Shown here piece after piece: positions 44,516-53,538 of a DNA stretch of 64,000 bases. The stretch's first letter is position 1. Each line of letters opens with the position of its first letter. The notes under the pieces are model-generated. The model was not told the origin of the DNA. It did not search any database and saw only the letters and a program-made list of their open reading frames with translations. Source of the DNA: Roseomonas sp. OT10 (lineage in GTDB: Bacteria; Pseudomonadota; Alphaproteobacteria; Acetobacterales; Acetobacteraceae); contig NZ_CP087719.1 of NCBI RefSeq assembly GCF_020991085.1, positions 4,112,001 to 4,176,000 of the forward strand. The letters are read 5' to 3'. Made by a program: the position numbers and the translations under genes.

Positions 44516-44892
44516 GACCCGTCATGCTGTGGTGTTCCGGCGTCGGCACCGGGAGGGGACGCTGTCCCCTCCCAGACCCTCCCCTGCCGGGGCCACAAGC
44601 GGGCCCCGGACCCCGCTGGGAATTGGCTCTACAGGGCTGCCGTCAGCCTGCGGGCTGATCCCAGACGGAGCGCGGACAAGCGGGACTCTGGAATAGCTTT
44701 GAAGGCGTCAGTGAGTGCTGCGGCCGTGCCCGCCGAGGAGCCATGCTCCTCGGCGCTGTGACCCCGTGTCCGGCTGTCCCGCGGCAGCACTGATCGGGTC
44801 CAGGGCCCGCAGGGTCCTGGCGGAGTGGGGGTACGGGGGCGAGGCAGAGCCTTGCCCCCGGGCCACGGGCGCACCCCGCGCCGGCACGGATC
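44516..44892 (+). repeat. structured interspersed repeat, copy 5
   Basis: About 377 bp between convergent DUF1489 and membrane-protein genes. Proposed sense strand is plus, following the DUF1489 stop by 108 bp with a partial copy between. H1 GAGGGGAC-GCT-GTCCCCTC, H2 CCGGGGCC/GGCCCCGG, H3 with one mismatch, H4 at 44732-44754 with the invariant stem and loop CAT, H5 and H6 with one G-U pair each. Confidence 0.88.
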
Positions 44893-44976
44893 GAGGTATC
44901 CCGCCGTCCGTATCGGCCTGCGAGCCGAACCCCGGGGAGAATGCGGACAGGCGGGGTGCCGGAGCGAGGCCCTGGG

Positions 44977-45351
44977 TCAGGCCTTCGCCGGGCGGGCGCG
45001 GGCGGAGGCGCCGATCCAGGCCCAGGCGGCGAGGGCGGCGCCGAGCATGCCCCAGGTGGCGTTGTAGTTCAGCACGGCGATGATCCCGAGGGCGACGGCG
45101 GCGACTCGCAAGGCCCAGGGCGCGCCGAGGAAGGACCACAGCCCGAGGGCCAGGGCCGCGCCGCCCCAGAGCTGCCAGTGCTGCAGCCAGAGCAGGGCGG
45201 CGCGCGGGGTGCAGGCCGCGGGGGCCCGGGCCAGGTCGAGGCAGGCCGCCCCCCATTCGCGCGGCTCCACGTAGAGGTGGCGGTAGAGGGCCATTGCCCC
45301 CAACGCCAGCACCACGATTCCCACGCCCTGCCAGTCCCGTCGTGTCAGCAT
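44977..45351 (-). CDS. small integral membrane protein
   Basis: A 124-aa protein with about four hydrophobic segments (GVGIVVLALGAMALY; LQHWQLWGGAALALGLWSF; LRVAAVALGIIAVLNY; MLGAALAAWAWIG) and a Cys-containing loop (CLDLARAPAAC) that may be disulfide-bonded in the periplasm. No family recognised. Start at MLTRRDWQG (45351). Divergent from the S49 peptidase by about 100 bp. Confidence 0.65.
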   Translation of the reverse strand: MLTRRDWQGVGIVVLALGAMALYRHLYVEPREWGAACLDLARAPAACTPRAALLWLQHWQLWGGAALALGLWSFLGAPWALRVAAVALGIIAVLNYNATWGMLGAALAAWAWIGASARARPAKA

Positions 45352-45452
45352 GGGACCGATGCTTGGCGCCGGGGCGTGGCGAGGGCAAGCCCGCATTGTG
45401 GCGGCCGCCGGGCAGCTTGGCGCGGTGCCGCGGGCGGGCCAGATGGGGGTGG

Positions 45453-46262
45453 ATGCGATTCCCCTTCTTCGACCGCCGGCCGCAGGTGGCGGTCCTCCGT
45501 CTCTCCGGCCTCATCGCGCCGCGGGCGCCCGGGCTGGGCGGGCCGGTACTGAACGCGGCCTCCCTCGCCCCCGCGCTGGAACGCGCCTTCGCCCTGAAGC
45601 GGCTGGCCGGCGTGGTGCTGGCCATCAACTCGCCCGGCGGCTCGCCGGTGCAGTCCAGCCTGATCGCCACGCGCATCCGTCAACTGGCGGAGAAGCGGGG
45701 CGTGCCGGTGATCGCCTGCATCGAGGATGCCGGGGCCTCGGGGGGCTACTGGCTGGCCTGCACGGCGGATGAGATCGTCTGCGACCCGGCCTCGGTGGTG
45801 GGCTCGATCGGTGTCATCTCCCAGGGCTTCGGCTTCCAGGAAGCGATGGAGCGGCTGGGGGTCGAACGGCGGGTGGTGACGGCGGGAGAGCAGAAATCCT
45901 TCCTCGACCCCTTCCGCCCGGCCGATCCGGAGCAGCAGGAGCGGCTGCGCGACCTGCTGGCCGCGCTGCACGAGGAGTTCAAGGCCTGGGTCCGCGCCCG
46001 CCGGGGCGAGCGCCTGGTCGGCGAGGAATCCCTCCTGTTCAGCGGGCGCTTCTGGGCCGGGCGGGAGGCGGTGTCGCTGGGCCTGGCCGACCGGCTGGGC
46101 GACCTGCACGGCGAGATCGCGACGCGCTTCGGGGAGGAGGCCCGGCTGGTCTGGCTGAACGCCCGCCGCCCGCGCTGGCCCTGGCGCATCTTCGCGGCGG
46201 CGGCCGGAGCGGGGCTGTCGGTGATGGAGGAGCGCGGCGCCCGCGCCCGGCTGGGGCTGTAG
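45453..46262 (+). CDS. S49 family peptidase (single-domain SppA/SohB-like)
   Basis: A 269-aa Ser-Lys peptidase. The oxyanion-hole region is INSPGGSPVQSS, the nucleophile Ser96 lies in DAGASGGYWLA and the general base Lys148 in TAGEQKSFLDPF. Their spacing of 52 residues equals that of the catalytic dyad in Bacillus single-domain SppA. No N-terminal membrane helix is visible, unlike classical SppA, so it may be cytoplasmic or peripherally attached; a hydrophobic Ala-rich stretch (IFAAAAGAGLSV) lies near the C terminus. Signal-peptide or misfolded membrane-protein degradation is the usual role. Confidence 0.88.
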   Translation: MRFPFFDRRPQVAVLRLSGLIAPRAPGLGGPVLNAASLAPALERAFALKRLAGVVLAINSPGGSPVQSSLIATRIRQLAEKRGVPVIACIEDAGASGGYWLACTADEIVCDPASVVGSIGVISQGFGFQEAMERLGVERRVVTAGEQKSFLDPFRPADPEQQERLRDLLAALHEEFKAWVRARRGERLVGEESLLFSGRFWAGREAVSLGLADRLGDLHGEIATRFGEEARLVWLNARRPRWPWRIFAAAAGAGLSVMEERGARARLGL

Positions 46263-46365
46263 GCACCGGCGCGTCGAGGCGGGACGCAGGGTTGCAGGCG
46301 GATCATTCCTTCCCTGCATGGCTTCTTCATCCCGTTGCGACGCCAGGCGGGCCATATGCGCCCGC

Positions 46366-47472
<1,107 letters not shown>

Positions 47473-47480
47473 TCCCCGCC

Positions 47481-48179
47481 ATGCTGCGCGTCGCCGTCAT
47501 CGAGAACTCCCCCCTCGCGCCCCTCGGCCTGCTGGGGGAGGCCTTGGCGCGGCGCGGCGCGCGGCTCGACATCCTGCCCGGCCCGACGCTGGCCGATCAC
47601 GCGGCGGCGCTGGATTCGGCGGACTTCCTCGTTGGCCTGGGCTCGCCCAAGGCGGTCTATGACGGCGACGACTGGATCCGCTGGCAGGTGGGCTACCTCG
47701 GCCGTGCGGTGGCGGCGGATCGCCCCTATCTCGGGATCTGCTTCGGCGCCCAGCTTCTCGCCGCCGCCATCGGCGGCCGCGTCGAGGCCACCGGCACCCT
47801 GCACGCCGGCTGGACGGAGATCGTGGACGGCGCGGCCCCGGGCGGCGCGGCCTCCGTCTGGCGCGGCCCCTGGATGCGCTGGCACGGCGACCACGTCCGC
47901 CTGCCGCCCGGTGCCGAGGTGCTGGCCCGCGCCGACGACACCATCCAGGCCTTCCAGTTCCGCCGCGCCGTCGGGCTGCAATTCCACCCGGAGGCCAATG
48001 CCGGCTGCATCGCCGACTGGATCGCGATGACACCGCCCGAGCGACTGCGCGGCGTGGACACGCAGGCCCAACTCGCCCTGACCCGTGCGCGCGAAGTGTC
48101 CCATGCCCCTGCCCGCGAGGCGCTGCTGGACGAGGTGCTGAACCGCTGCGGCGTCACCGGCCTCGCACGGGCTGCCTGA
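47481..48179 (+). CDS. class I glutamine amidotransferase-like protein
   Basis: A 232-aa GATase-1 protein similar to stand-alone GMP-synthase-like amidotransferases. The nucleophile Cys87 is in LGICFGAQLLA and the His169/Glu171 pair in LQFHPEAN, so the catalytic triad is complete. The acceptor domain is missing, and the partner or substrate (for example gamma-glutamyl compounds) is unknown. It starts 8 bp after mtnA, indicating an operon. A repeat copy begins 23 bp after the stop. Confidence 0.85.
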   Translation: MLRVAVIENSPLAPLGLLGEALARRGARLDILPGPTLADHAAALDSADFLVGLGSPKAVYDGDDWIRWQVGYLGRAVAADRPYLGICFGAQLLAAAIGGRVEATGTLHAGWTEIVDGAAPGGAASVWRGPWMRWHGDHVRLPPGAEVLARADDTIQAFQFRRAVGLQFHPEANAGCIADWIAMTPPERLRGVDTQAQLALTRAREVSHAPAREALLDEVLNRCGVTGLARAA

Positions 48180-48202
48180 TACCGGCAGCAGCAGGGCCTG
48201 TT

Positions 48203-48570
48203 GCGCTGTGGTGTTCCGGCGGTGGACCGGGAGGGGACGCCGTCCCCTCCCAGACCCTCCCCTGCCGGGGCCACAAGCGGGCCCCGGTCCCCGCTGGGAG
48301 TCTGGTGCTTCATGGCCGCCGTCAGCTGCGGGCTGAACCCTGACGGAGCGCGGACAGGCGGGACTCCGAAAAAGGTTCAGAGCGCGTCAGCGAGAACGGA
48401 CACCGTACCCGCCGAGGAGCAATGCTCCTCGGCGCCTCGACCCAGTGTCCGGCTGACCCGCGGCAGCGTTCATCGGGTCCAGGGCCCGCAGGGTCCTGGC
48501 GGAGTGGGGGTATCGGGGGCGAGGCAGAGCCTTGCCCCCGGGCCACGGGCGCCCCCCGCACCGGCGCATC
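48203..48570 (+). repeat. structured interspersed repeat, copy 6
   Basis: About 368 bp, starting 23 bp after the amidotransferase stop on the proposed sense strand and ending before the terminator of the convergent Tim44-like gene. H1 GAGGGGAC-GCC-GTCCCCTC, H3 perfect (CCGTCAG/CTGACGG), H4 at 48411-48433 with the invariant stem and loop AAT. Confidence 0.88.
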
Positions 48571-48611
48571 ACGCCGCCCGTATGAGCCGGGCCCTAGGGC
48601 GGCCGGACAAG

Positions 48612-48644
48612 AAAAAGGGCCGGTCCCGTGGGGACCGACCCTTT
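48612..48644 (-). terminator. intrinsic terminator of the Tim44-like gene
   Basis: On minus, AAAGGGTCGGTCCC pairs with GGGACCGGCCCTTT (14 pairs, one G-U) and is followed by TTTCTTG. It lies 23 bp after the stop at 48667. Confidence 0.85.
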
Positions 48645-48666
48645 CAGTTGAGGCGGGCGGGCTGGC

Positions 48667-49341
48667 TCAGGCCGAGCGGGTGCCCACCAGCTTCCAGGTC
48701 GGATCGCTGCTGTGCAGGTCGCGCTGGAAGGTCCAGAGATCGTTCAGCTCCGTCACGGCATCGGTTCCGGATACCGGCGTGCCGTCGGCGTTGGAGGTCA
48801 TGTTCACCTGGTCGGAGACGAAGCGCACGGTGACATCGGCGGTGCTGCCGCGCAGGTCCGCCGCTTCGATCGACGCCTCGTGGAGCGCGCGGATCTCCGT
48901 GCGCTGCGTCTGGTGCGCCGCCTCGCGGGCGTTCAGCGCCTGCTCGAACCCGGCCCAGGTCTCGTCGCCCAGCAGGTCGCGCAACACGGTGCGGTCGCCA
49001 CGCGCGAAGGCCTCCACGATCATGCGGAAGGCTCCCTCCGCGCCGCCCAGGAAGGCGCGCGGGTCGAAGCCCGGATCCTCGGCACGGATGCGGGCGAGCG
49101 CCTGTCCGGCCGGGCTGCGTGCATCGGGCACGGCGTAGCGGGTGCCGGCGGTGGCCGCGGCAGGGGGCAGCTCCGCCGCCTCGCCCTCGATGGCGCGGGG
49201 CTTGTAGCCTGGGGTTGCCTGGGCCTCCGGCTGCCGTTCGAAGCCCGTGCGCTTGCCCAGGACGGAGCGCAGCCGCAGCACCAGGAATGCCGCGACCATC
49301 CCGAACAGAATCAGATCTAGGGGAAAGCCGCCCTGCATCAT
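48667..49341 (-). CDS. Tim44-like domain protein (TimA type)
   Basis: A 224-aa membrane-anchored protein. Residues about 6-27 form an N-terminal helix (LDLILFGMVAAFLVLRLRSV), then a low-complexity linker, and from about 80 to the end a Tim44 domain (FLGGAEGAFRMIVEAFARGD, and the C-terminal LWTFQRDLHSSDPTWKLVGT). Bacterial TimA proteins are inner-membrane relatives of the mitochondrial import motor component; role not established. The ATG at 49341 has an AGAGGAGAG ribosome site. Confidence 0.9.
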   Translation of the reverse strand: MMQGGFPLDLILFGMVAAFLVLRLRSVLGKRTGFERQPEAQATPGYKPRAIEGEAAELPPAAATAGTRYAVPDARSPAGQALARIRAEDPGFDPRAFLGGAEGAFRMIVEAFARGDRTVLRDLLGDETWAGFEQALNAREAAHQTQRTEIRALHEASIEAADLRGSTADVTVRFVSDQVNMTSNADGTPVSGTDAVTELNDLWTFQRDLHSSDPTWKLVGTRSA

Positions 49342-49493
49342 TCTCTCCTCTGTCATGCCCATCTGGGGATGACAAGCAGTTCACACAACGCCGGATCGCC
49401 CCGACCGTCACGCACGGCCAAGGGGCCTCCGGCCCGATCATCGGTCCGGCAGCGCCCATTGCCGCATCCCGGCGCCCGCGCCAACTTCGCCGC

Positions 49494-50051
49494 ATGATCC
49501 TGCTGCGCCATGGCCAGAGCGAATTCAACCTGCACTTCACCGCGACCCGGAAGGATCCGGGCATCCAGGACCCGCGGCTGACGCCCCTGGGCCACGAGCA
49601 GGCACAAGCCGCCGCCGTGGCCCTGGCCGGGGAGGGCATCACCCGCATCCTCGCCAGCCCCTATACCAGGGCGCTGGAGACCGCCGCCCCGCTGGCGAAG
49701 CGCCTGGGCCTGCCGGTGCTGGTCCAGCCCCTGGTGCGGGAGCGCTACGCCTTCACCTGCGACGTCGGCAGCCCGATCAGCCGGCTGACCGCCGACTGGC
49801 CGGAGCACGACTTCGCCGCGATCGAGGAGGTCTGGTGGCCGCAGGAGGAGGAGCCGCCCGAAGCCGTCGCCGCCCGCGCCCGGCGCTTCCGGGGCGAGAT
49901 GGCGGTCCGTCCGGACTGGGCCCATACGGTGGTGGTCAGCCATTGGGGCTTCATCCTGGCGATGACCGGGCAGTCGGTGACGAACGGGCAGTGGCTGCGC
50001 TGCGACCCCACCGGTCCGGAACCGGCCGAGGTGATCTGGAAGCACCACTGA
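49494..50051 (+). CDS. histidine phosphatase family protein
   Basis: A 185-aa phosphoglycerate-mutase-like phosphatase. The RHG motif (ILLRHGQSEFN) places the phosphohistidine at His6, with the second histidine in VVVSHWGFI and the ASPYTRALETA arginine motif between. Substrate unknown; many such proteins act on sugar phosphates or phosphoproteins. Divergent from the Tim44-like gene. Confidence 0.88.
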   Translation: MILLRHGQSEFNLHFTATRKDPGIQDPRLTPLGHEQAQAAAVALAGEGITRILASPYTRALETAAPLAKRLGLPVLVQPLVRERYAFTCDVGSPISRLTADWPEHDFAAIEEVWWPQEEEPPEAVAARARRFRGEMAVRPDWAHTVVVSHWGFILAMTGQSVTNGQWLRCDPTGPEPAEVIWKHH

Positions 50052-50115
50052 CGCGGCCAGGCAGGCTCCCCGGCCCCTGGGCCATCCCGTCACCCCCGAT
50101 GGCCGCTACCTCGTC

Positions 50116-50403
50116 GTGCGCGGCCGGCTCTGGCGGATGGCCGACCCGGCCCTGCCCGCGGAGCGTCGCGCGGCGCTGACCCGGGACCTCATGGCCGCCC
50201 GCCGGGCGGTCGGGACCGCGCGGCGGGCCGGCGACGCGGCCGCCCTGGCGGAAGCCCGGCAGGCCGTGGATTCCGCCAAGCGGGCGCTGGGCGAGCGCGG
50301 GCCGGTCTGGTGGACCGATGGCGCGCCCGACCTCAACCGCCGGCTGGCGCGCAACACCCCCTATGCCGCCTGGTTCGCGGGGCTGGGGGAGGCCGGCGCC
50401 TGA
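50116..50403 (+). CDS. conserved small hypothetical protein (start uncertain)
   Basis: A 95-aa frame from a GTG at 50116. The coding character (HPVTPDGRYLVVRGRLWR) clearly continues upstream of this GTG to about 50083, so the true N terminus is probably earlier, although no ATG or TTG is available between there and the preceding gene end in this frame. The sequence RRAVGTARRAGDAAALAEAR suggests a helical region and WWTDGAPDLNRRLARNTPYA the C-terminal signature of a widespread small alphaproteobacterial protein of unknown function. Could be translationally coupled to the phosphatase gene. Confidence 0.55.
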   Translation: MRGRLWRMADPALPAERRAALTRDLMAARRAVGTARRAGDAAALAEARQAVDSAKRALGERGPVWWTDGAPDLNRRLARNTPYAAWFAGLGEAGA

Positions 50404-50439
50404 CCGGCGGCCCGACCCGGCGGCCCCGGCTCCGCCTGC

Positions 50440-50985
50440 TCAGCGGCCGCGGGGCACGCCCGGCAGCGGGTCCTTCGCGTCCACGCCCAGAGCCTCCAGG
50501 AAGCGGGAGACCATGTTGTAGGCGCCGATGGTCGCCGTCAGCTCCACCAGCTCACGCTCCGGCAGCACGGCGCGCACCGCCGCGAAGACCGGCGGCGGCA
50601 CGTGGATCTCGCGCGTCATGGCGTCGCAATAGGCCAGCACGGCGCGTTGCGGCGCATCGAACAGACCGTCCGGGATGTCGCCGGACAGCGCCGCCACCTG
50701 CGCCGCGCTCAGCCCCTCGCGCCGCGCGATCGGCGCGTGCTGCTCCGCCTCGTAGAGGGCGCCGTTCAGGTGGGCGATGCGCATGATGACCATCTCGCGC
50801 AGCGCGCCGGGGAGCGCGCATTCGTGGCGGATGGCGGTGAGGAAGCGCAGCCAGCCCTCGGCCACAGGGCCGCTGTGCAGCAGCATGGCGTAGAGGTGCA
50901 GCAGCGCGCCACGCTCGCGCACGATCCGCTCGACGAGCGGCCTGCGGTCCGGCCGGTCCGGGTCGGCATAGGGGATTCGGGCCAA
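50440..50985 (-). CDS. carboxymuconolactone decarboxylase family protein
   Basis: A 181-aa helical protein of the CMD/AhpD superfamily. The central block LREMVIMRIAHLNGALYEAEQHAPIARREG corresponds to the CMD motif, but the CxxC of peroxidase-type AhpD is replaced (LNGALYE), so thiol peroxidase activity is not expected; His in EQHAPIA is retained. A lactone-ring or unknown decarboxylase-like function is possible. It is convergent with the small protein upstream. Confidence 0.82.
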   Translation of the reverse strand: MARIPYADPDRPDRRPLVERIVRERGALLHLYAMLLHSGPVAEGWLRFLTAIRHECALPGALREMVIMRIAHLNGALYEAEQHAPIARREGLSAAQVAALSGDIPDGLFDAPQRAVLAYCDAMTREIHVPPPVFAAVRAVLPERELVELTATIGAYNMVSRFLEALGVDAKDPLPGVPRGR

Positions 50986-51177
50986 GCATTCCCTCCCGGC
51001 GGATGGGCGGCCCTCTGCCGGGGCCGTGTCACGCCTGCCCCAGCCTAGGGCGGTTTCGGCGGGGTGGCCAACCGCCTGCCCCGGCGCGGACGCTTTCCGG
51101 TCGCGGAACCGCCCTGGCCCGCATTACTCTCCGCCGGTGCCGGACGGGGTGGGGGCCCCGGCCGCACGGGATGGGGG

Positions 51178-51714
51178 ATGGTCGGTCGGATGCAGGGGGC
51201 ATGGCGCGCCGCGTCGGGTCTGGTGCTGGTGCTGGGGCTCGCGGCCTGCGCCGGACCGCGGCTCGATCCCGTGGCGATGGGCTACGAGGCCGGCCGCGGC
51301 ACCCTCTCCTGCGTCCCCTATGCCCGCGCCCGCTCCGGCATCGACCTGCGCGGCGATGGCTGGCAGTGGTGGGATGCGGCGGCAGGCCGGTATGCGCGGG
51401 GCAACACGCCCCGGGTGGACAGCGTCCTGGTCTTCCGCAGCGCCGGCCGGCTGCGCGACGGGCATGTCGCCGTCGTCTCCCGCGTCGTGTCGCCGCGCGA
51501 GATCCGGGTGGATCACGCCAACTGGGCCTCTGGCGGGCTCAAGGGGCTGGTGGCGCGGGACCAGCTGGTGCTCGACGTCTCGCCGCGCAACGACTGGACC
51601 CAGGTGCGCGTCTGGTACCCGCCCGCCGGGGTGGTGGGGAACACGGTCTTCCCGACCTACGGCTTCGTCCACCACGACCTGCTGACCGCCGGCCTCCCCG
51701 GCCGCCAGGGCTGA
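51178..51714 (+). CDS. CHAP-domain lipoprotein, putative peptidoglycan amidase
   Basis: A 178-aa exported lipoprotein. The signal ends in LGLAAC (lipobox cysteine near residue 24). The CHAP domain has the catalytic Cys in TLSCVPYARARSGID and the His in GHVAVVSRVVS; the later NWASGG helps form the site. CHAP enzymes cut peptide bonds in cell-wall peptides. Start at 51178 is provisional, with Met at 51190 as alternative. Convergent with ccmI, 5 bp between stops. Confidence 0.85.
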   Translation: MVGRMQGAWRAASGLVLVLGLAACAGPRLDPVAMGYEAGRGTLSCVPYARARSGIDLRGDGWQWWDAAAGRYARGNTPRVDSVLVFRSAGRLRDGHVAVVSRVVSPREIRVDHANWASGGLKGLVARDQLVLDVSPRNDWTQVRVWYPPAGVVGNTVFPTYGFVHHDLLTAGLPGRQG

Positions 51715-51719
51715 CCGCC

Positions 51720-52511
51720 TCACGGCAGGCCGCGCAACTGCTCCTCGACCATGCCGCGCCAGGGCGCGCCGGGCGGCGTCGCCTCCAGCAGCCCTTGCCA
51801 GAGGCGGCGCGCCTCCTCCGGGCGGTCCTGGCGCTGCATGGCCAGGCCCAGCAGGAAGAGCAGCCGGGGCTCGCCGGGCTGGGCGTCCAGCGCACGGCGC
51901 AGCAAGGCTTCGGCCGGCGCCGCGCGGCCCTGCTCCAGCTCCAGCTCCGCCATGTCCGCCGCCAGGGCCGGGTCGAAGCGCCCGGACAGGGCCCGGCCCC
52001 AGGCCGCGAGGGCCGCCTCCGGCCGGCCGCGCGAGCGCTCCGCATTGCCCAGCAGCAGCCAGCCCCGCCAAGCCGCCGGGCTGGCCGGGTCGAGCGATTC
52101 GATCCGGCCACGCAGCTGGGCGATCAGCGCCTCCTCCTGCGCCGCCGCCTCCCGCCGCTCGCCCAGCGTGGCCGAGGGCAGGCCGGGCGAGCCGTGCCAG
52201 AGGTAGACGCCCAGCGCCGCGGCCGGCACCAGCAGCAGCGCCGTGGCCAGCGCCGCCCCGCCTCGCCCGGCCCGCACCGGCGCCTCCTGCGGCGCGGCGA
52301 GGATGCGGCGCTGCACCTCCAGCACGGCGTTGGCGTGGGTGCCGGGTTCGAGCCGGCCCTCGGCGAGCTGCTGGTCCAGCTCCGCCCGCTGCGCCCGGTA
52401 GAGGGCGAGGTCCGCCTCGTGCCGGCCACGCGGGATGGCCGGGCGCCACAGCGACAGGCCCAGCGGCGCCAGGCACAGCGCCGACAGCAGCAGGAACAGG
52501 AGCCAGGTCAC
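51720..52511 (-). CDS. ccmI: cytochrome c maturation protein CcmI (CycH)
   Basis: A 263-aa membrane protein that chaperones apocytochrome c for heme attachment by CcmF/H. N-terminal helix VTWLLFLLLSALCLAPLGL, cytoplasmic loop with the leucine-zipper-like RAELDQQLAEGRLEP, a second helix near residue 92 and a periplasmic TPR-like domain (ALIAQLRGRIESLDPASPAA onward). The GTG start overlaps the ccmH stop. It is the last gene of ccmCDEFGHI. Confidence 0.9.
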   Translation of the reverse strand: MTWLLFLLLSALCLAPLGLSLWRPAIPRGRHEADLALYRAQRAELDQQLAEGRLEPGTHANAVLEVQRRILAAPQEAPVRAGRGGAALATALLLVPAAALGVYLWHGSPGLPSATLGERREAAAQEEALIAQLRGRIESLDPASPAAWRGWLLLGNAERSRGRPEAALAAWGRALSGRFDPALAADMAELELEQGRAAPAEALLRRALDAQPGEPRLLFLLGLAMQRQDRPEEARRLWQGLLEATPPGAPWRGMVEEQLRGLP

Positions 52512-52963
52512 GTGTCCCGTCCCGCCTCCAGCCGGGCGAGGCGCGCCTGCTCCGCCGCGTTCAGGGGCGGCAGCGGCGCGGCCGGGCGCCGGCGCAGCCA
52601 CCACACCGCCGCCACCCCGCCCAGCAGCGCGATCGCCGGCGTGGCCCAGAGCAGCAGGGTGGCGGCGTTCAGCGGCGGCTTCAGCAGCACGAAATCGCCG
52701 TAGCGGGCATGCAGGTACTCGCGCACCTCGGCGTCGCTGCGCCCGGCCGCCACCTGCTCGCGCACGATCAGGCGGAGCTGGTGCGCCAGGTCGGCGTCGC
52801 TGTCCTCGATGGACTGGTTCTGGCAGACCATGCAGCGCAGCTCGCGTCCGATCTCCCGCGCGCGCTCCTCCTGCGCCGGATCGGGCAGCAGCTCCTCCGG
52901 CCGGCTCATCCCCCAGGCGGCGGGGCCGAGCAGCAGCAGCAGCGCGAGGGCCAGCCGGATCAC
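52508..52963 (-). CDS. ccmH: cytochrome c maturation protein CcmH (CycL)
   Basis: A 151-aa periplasmic thiol reductase for apocytochrome. N-terminal signal/anchor, then the redox motif LRCMVCQNQS with Cys44 and Cys47, the family segment LRLIVREQVAAGRSDAEVRE, YLHARYGDFVLLKPP and a C-terminal anchor helix near residues 105-125. It starts with GTG overlapping the ccmG stop. Confidence 0.94.
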   Translation of the reverse strand: MIRLALALLLLLGPAAWGMSRPEELLPDPAQEERAREIGRELRCMVCQNQSIEDSDADLAHQLRLIVREQVAAGRSDAEVREYLHARYGDFVLLKPPLNAATLLLWATPAIALLGGVAAVWWLRRRPAAPLPPLNAAEQARLARLEAGRDT

Positions 52964-53538
52964 GCGTGGCGCCGCAACAGGGGGTGCAGGTCCTGCGCGA
53001 CCACCTCGGGCGTGATCGGCCCGGCCCAGCGCCAGCGGATGATGCCGCCGCGGTCGATCAGGTAGGTCTCCGGCACGCCATAGACTCCCCAGTCGATGCC
53101 GACCCGGCCCGTCCCGTCCGCGCCGAGCCGCGCGAAGGGGTTGCCGTGCCGTCGCAGGAAGGACGCGGCATCGGCCGGCTTGTCCTTGTAGTTGATGCCG
53201 AAGACCGGCACCCCCTCGCGCTGCAGCTGCATCAGCTGCGGGTGCTCGATCACGCAGGGCACGCACCAGGAGGCCCAGAAGTTCACCAGCACCGGCCGCT
53301 CCAGCCCGCGTAGCGCCTCGGCGGGGAAAGGCGGCAGCTCCACCCCCTCCACCGGCGTCAGGGTGAAGCCCGGCGCCGGCTTGCCGATCAGAGCGGACGG
53401 CACGCCCGTCGGGTTGTAGGAGCCGTCCCGCAGCCCCCGCAGCATCGCCCAGAACCCGATCCCCGCCCCGGCCGCCAGGCCCAGCGGCAGGAACAGCAGC
53501 GCCCGGCGGCCGCGCGGCATCGCCTCGCCGCCACTCAT
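52960..53538 (-). CDS. ccmG: thiol:disulfide interchange protein CcmG (DsbE)
   Basis: A 192-aa membrane-anchored thioredoxin-like protein that reduces apocytochrome c or CcmH. N-terminal helix at about residues 12-32, redox motif FWASWCVPC (Cys92, Cys95), and the GVYGVPETYLID cis-proline loop. ATG overlaps the ccmF stop (ATGA). Confidence 0.95.
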   Translation of the reverse strand: MSGGEAMPRGRRALLFLPLGLAAGAGIGFWAMLRGLRDGSYNPTGVPSALIGKPAPGFTLTPVEGVELPPFPAEALRGLERPVLVNFWASWCVPCVIEHPQLMQLQREGVPVFGINYKDKPADAASFLRRHGNPFARLGADGTGRVGIDWGVYGVPETYLIDRGGIIRWRWAGPITPEVVAQDLHPLLRRHA